From: JBBQNY01 sp038221545
Lineage (GTDB): Bacteria > Pseudomonadota > Gammaproteobacteria > Xanthomonadales > Ahniellaceae
Assembly (NCBI GenBank): GCA_038221545.1
Contig: JBBRIE010000149.1
Location: forward strand, 1-7,221
Direction of reading: 5' to 3'
Length of the DNA: 7,221 bases
Both the position numbers and the translations under genes were made by a program. Below, one piece after another: positions 6,469 through 7,221 of the stretch. The number at the start of each line of letters is the position of its first letter. The first letter of the stretch is position 1. Below the pieces are notes generated by a model. That model was not told where the DNA came from and searched no databases. It worked only from the letters and a program-made list of their open reading frames with translations.

Positions 6469-6474
6469 AGTATA
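6469..6474 (-). promoter_or_regulatory. Probable -10 element of the mrcA promoter
   Basis: On the minus strand this reads TATACT (5 of 6 to consensus). Transcription would start near 6462, about 21 nt before the mrcA ATG. The expected -35 position (about 6492-6497) reads CCGAAT, a poor match, and lies in the G-run block, so the promoter may be weak or depend on an activator. Confidence 0.45.
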
Positions 6475-6482
6475 GGTGACGC

Positions 6483-6534
6483 GGGAGGTGCATTCGGGGC
6501 GGGATGCGGGCGGGGACGGGAAGGGGGGGGAGGG
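6483..6534 (+). other. Dense G-run block, putative G-quadruplex with a G8 homopolymer
   Basis: The + strand carries runs of three or more G at 6483-6485, 6496-6499, 6501-6503, 6508-6510, 6512-6515, 6518-6520, 6523-6530 (eight G) and 6532-6534. From 6496 onward the gaps are only 1-4 nt, which satisfies the usual G3+N1-7 quadruplex pattern several times over. The block lies between the divergent mrcA and pilM promoters and covers the mrcA -35 region. The runs are seen directly; folding in the cell is inference. Confidence 0.6.
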
Positions 6535-6564
6535 ACGTTCCGCGTCGAAATGTGACGGCCACCG

Positions 6565-6593
6565 TTGATATTCCGTTAAAGTTCATATTTAAT
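6565..6593 (+). promoter_or_regulatory. Sigma-70-type promoter for pilM
   Basis: TTGATA (6565-6570) and TTTAAT (6588-6593) are spaced by 17 nt, each matching consensus well. They lie in an AT-rich island (about 6564-6600) that stands out in this G+C-rich window. The start would be near 6600, leaving about 43 nt of leader. A small inverted repeat, ACGG-CCA-CCGT (6555-6565), overlaps the -35 edge and could be an operator, though its arms are only 4 bp. Confidence 0.6.
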
Positions 6594-6630
6594 GCTTTTA
6601 CGCATCTTTCGCTCGTAAGGGCGCGTGCCA

Positions 6631-6636
6631 AGGGGA
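6631..6636 (+). promoter_or_regulatory. Shine-Dalgarno site of pilM
   Basis: AGGGGA lies 6 nt before the GTG at 6643. It supports a GTG start, which gives an N-terminus (MGLFASKTPPLIGVDISS) that fits the PilM family. Confidence 0.7.
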
Positions 6637-6642
6637 AAAAGG

Positions 6643-7221
6643 GTGGGGCTATTCGCCAGCAAGACACCTCCTCTGATTGGGGTGGACATCAGCTCGACCG
6701 CCGTGAAGGTCTTGCAGCTGAGCCAAACCGGCGGCCGCTATCGGGTCGAGCATTACGCGGTCGAGCCGCTGCCGCCGAACGCCGTCGTCGAGAAGAATCT
6801 CGTCGAGGTCGAGGCCGTGGGCGAGGCCATACGGCGTGCCATCAGCCGGTCCGGCACCAAGACCCGGTTCGCCGCTGCGGCAGTGTCCGGTTCCTCCGTC
6901 ATCACCAAGCTGATCCCGATGCTGGCGGCCGACGCCAATGACGATGGCCTCGAGGACCTCGTGCAGTCCGAGGCCGGCCAGTACATCCCGTATCCCCTGG
7001 AAGAGGTCAGCCTCGACTTCGAAATCGTCGGTCCGGTCAAGGATAATCCGGAGATGGTCAACGTGCTGCTGGCGGCATCGCGCACGGAGAACGTCGAGGC
7101 CCGCGCCGCCGCGCTTGAGGTCGGAGGGCTCGAGGCACGGGTCATCGACGTCGAGGCGTTCGCGATGGAAAACGCCTTCCAGCTGGTCTCCGAACAGTTG
7201 AGCGTCCCGCGCGACGGGCTG
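6643..7221 (+). CDS. pilM: Type IV pilus inner-membrane platform protein PilM, N-terminal part (3' end outside window)
   Basis: PilM is a cytoplasmic actin-like protein that binds the short N-terminal tail of PilN and links the PilN/PilO inner-membrane complex to the pilus motor. The frame is open from the GTG at 6643 to the right edge (193 codons, about half of the usual length of roughly 350). Residues 12-26 (IGVDISSTAVKVLQL) are the actin-family phosphate-1 loop. YAVEPLPPNAVVEKN (38-52), VSGSSVITKLIPM (81-93), the QYIPYPLEEVSLDF block (113-126), VNVLLAASRTENVE (139-152) and the VIDVEAFAMENAF block (167-179) match the family closely. It is transcribed away from mrcA, the usual gammaproteobacterial arrangement, so pilN, pilO, pilP and pilQ are expected to follow just outside the window. 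No frameshift or stop is seen in the visible half. Confidence 0.95.
   Translation, partial: MGLFASKTPPLIGVDISSTAVKVLQLSQTGGRYRVEHYAVEPLPPNAVVEKNLVEVEAVGEAIRRAISRSGTKTRFAAAAVSGSSVITKLIPMLAADANDDGLEDLVQSEAGQYIPYPLEEVSLDFEIVGPVKDNPEMVNVLLAASRTENVEARAAALEVGGLEARVIDVEAFAMENAFQLVSEQLSVPRDGL

Noticed and set aside
6551..6572. Possible sigma-54 promoter upstream of pilM
   Set aside because: The GG and GC dinucleotides are not present at the required -24/-12 spacing; a sigma-70-type pair fits much better.
6595..6621. Stem formed by CTTTTACG and CGTAAGGG in the pilM leader
   Set aside because: Two of eight pairs are G-U and the predicted transcription start near 6600 would remove most of the left arm from the RNA.
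1..7221. Mobile elements, CRISPR arrays, tRNA or toxin-antitoxin pairs
   Set aside because: No direct-repeat array, terminal inverted repeats, transposase motifs, cloverleaf or small paired ORFs were seen on either strand; the gene content is ordinary core chromosome.

Overview
This is a G+C-rich stretch of bacterial chromosome. Its gene content points to a gammaproteobacterium: a class A PBP1a gene divergent from pilM (the start of a pilMNOPQ type IV pilus cluster), a hexamer-type citrate synthase, and a cysteine-free type B L31. A lineage near Lysobacterales/Xanthomonadales or a related high-GC group fits, but the sequence alone cannot fix the genus. All genes look chromosomal and housekeeping. 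I see no insertion sequence, phage gene, CRISPR array, tRNA or rRNA, and no base-composition break suggesting transfer.

Layout, left to right. Positions 2-370 (+) are the C-terminal 122 residues of the helicase RecG. A 108-nt gap with a long imperfect hairpin follows, then a 313-residue nucleoside hydrolase (479-1420, +). A 73-nt gap holds a convincing extended -10 promoter for rpmE2 (1494-1763, +, ribosomal protein L31 type B), which ends at a clear intrinsic terminator (1798-1822). A 162-nt leader with a second strong hairpin leads to gltA (1985-3280, +, citrate synthase). A 45-nt convergent junction separates gltA from a two-gene minus-strand unit: mrcA/ponA (6441-3958, PBP1a) and an uncharacterised conserved gene (3961-3326) whose TTG start overlaps the mrcA stop. 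A 201-nt divergent intergenic region with a dense G-run block and an AT-rich promoter island separates mrcA from pilM (6643 to the right edge, +). pilM runs off the window and is present only as its first 193 codons.

The genes serve separate tasks: recombination and fork rescue (recG), nucleoside salvage (nucleoside hydrolase), translation and zinc economy (rpmE2), TCA-cycle entry (gltA), peptidoglycan synthesis (mrcA) and type IV pilus assembly (pilM). The divergent mrcA-pilM pair is a known gammaproteobacterial arrangement, recalled from Pseudomonas, and places the pilus inner-membrane platform next to a wall synthase.

I do not see an undescribed multi-gene system. The points most worth a second look are regulatory or about single genes: the G-quadruplex-like block between the mrcA and pilM promoters, the translationally coupled unknown gene after mrcA with a nucleotidyltransferase-like but acid-depleted motif, the unusual active-site context of the nucleoside hydrolase, and hairpins in the iunH and gltA leaders.
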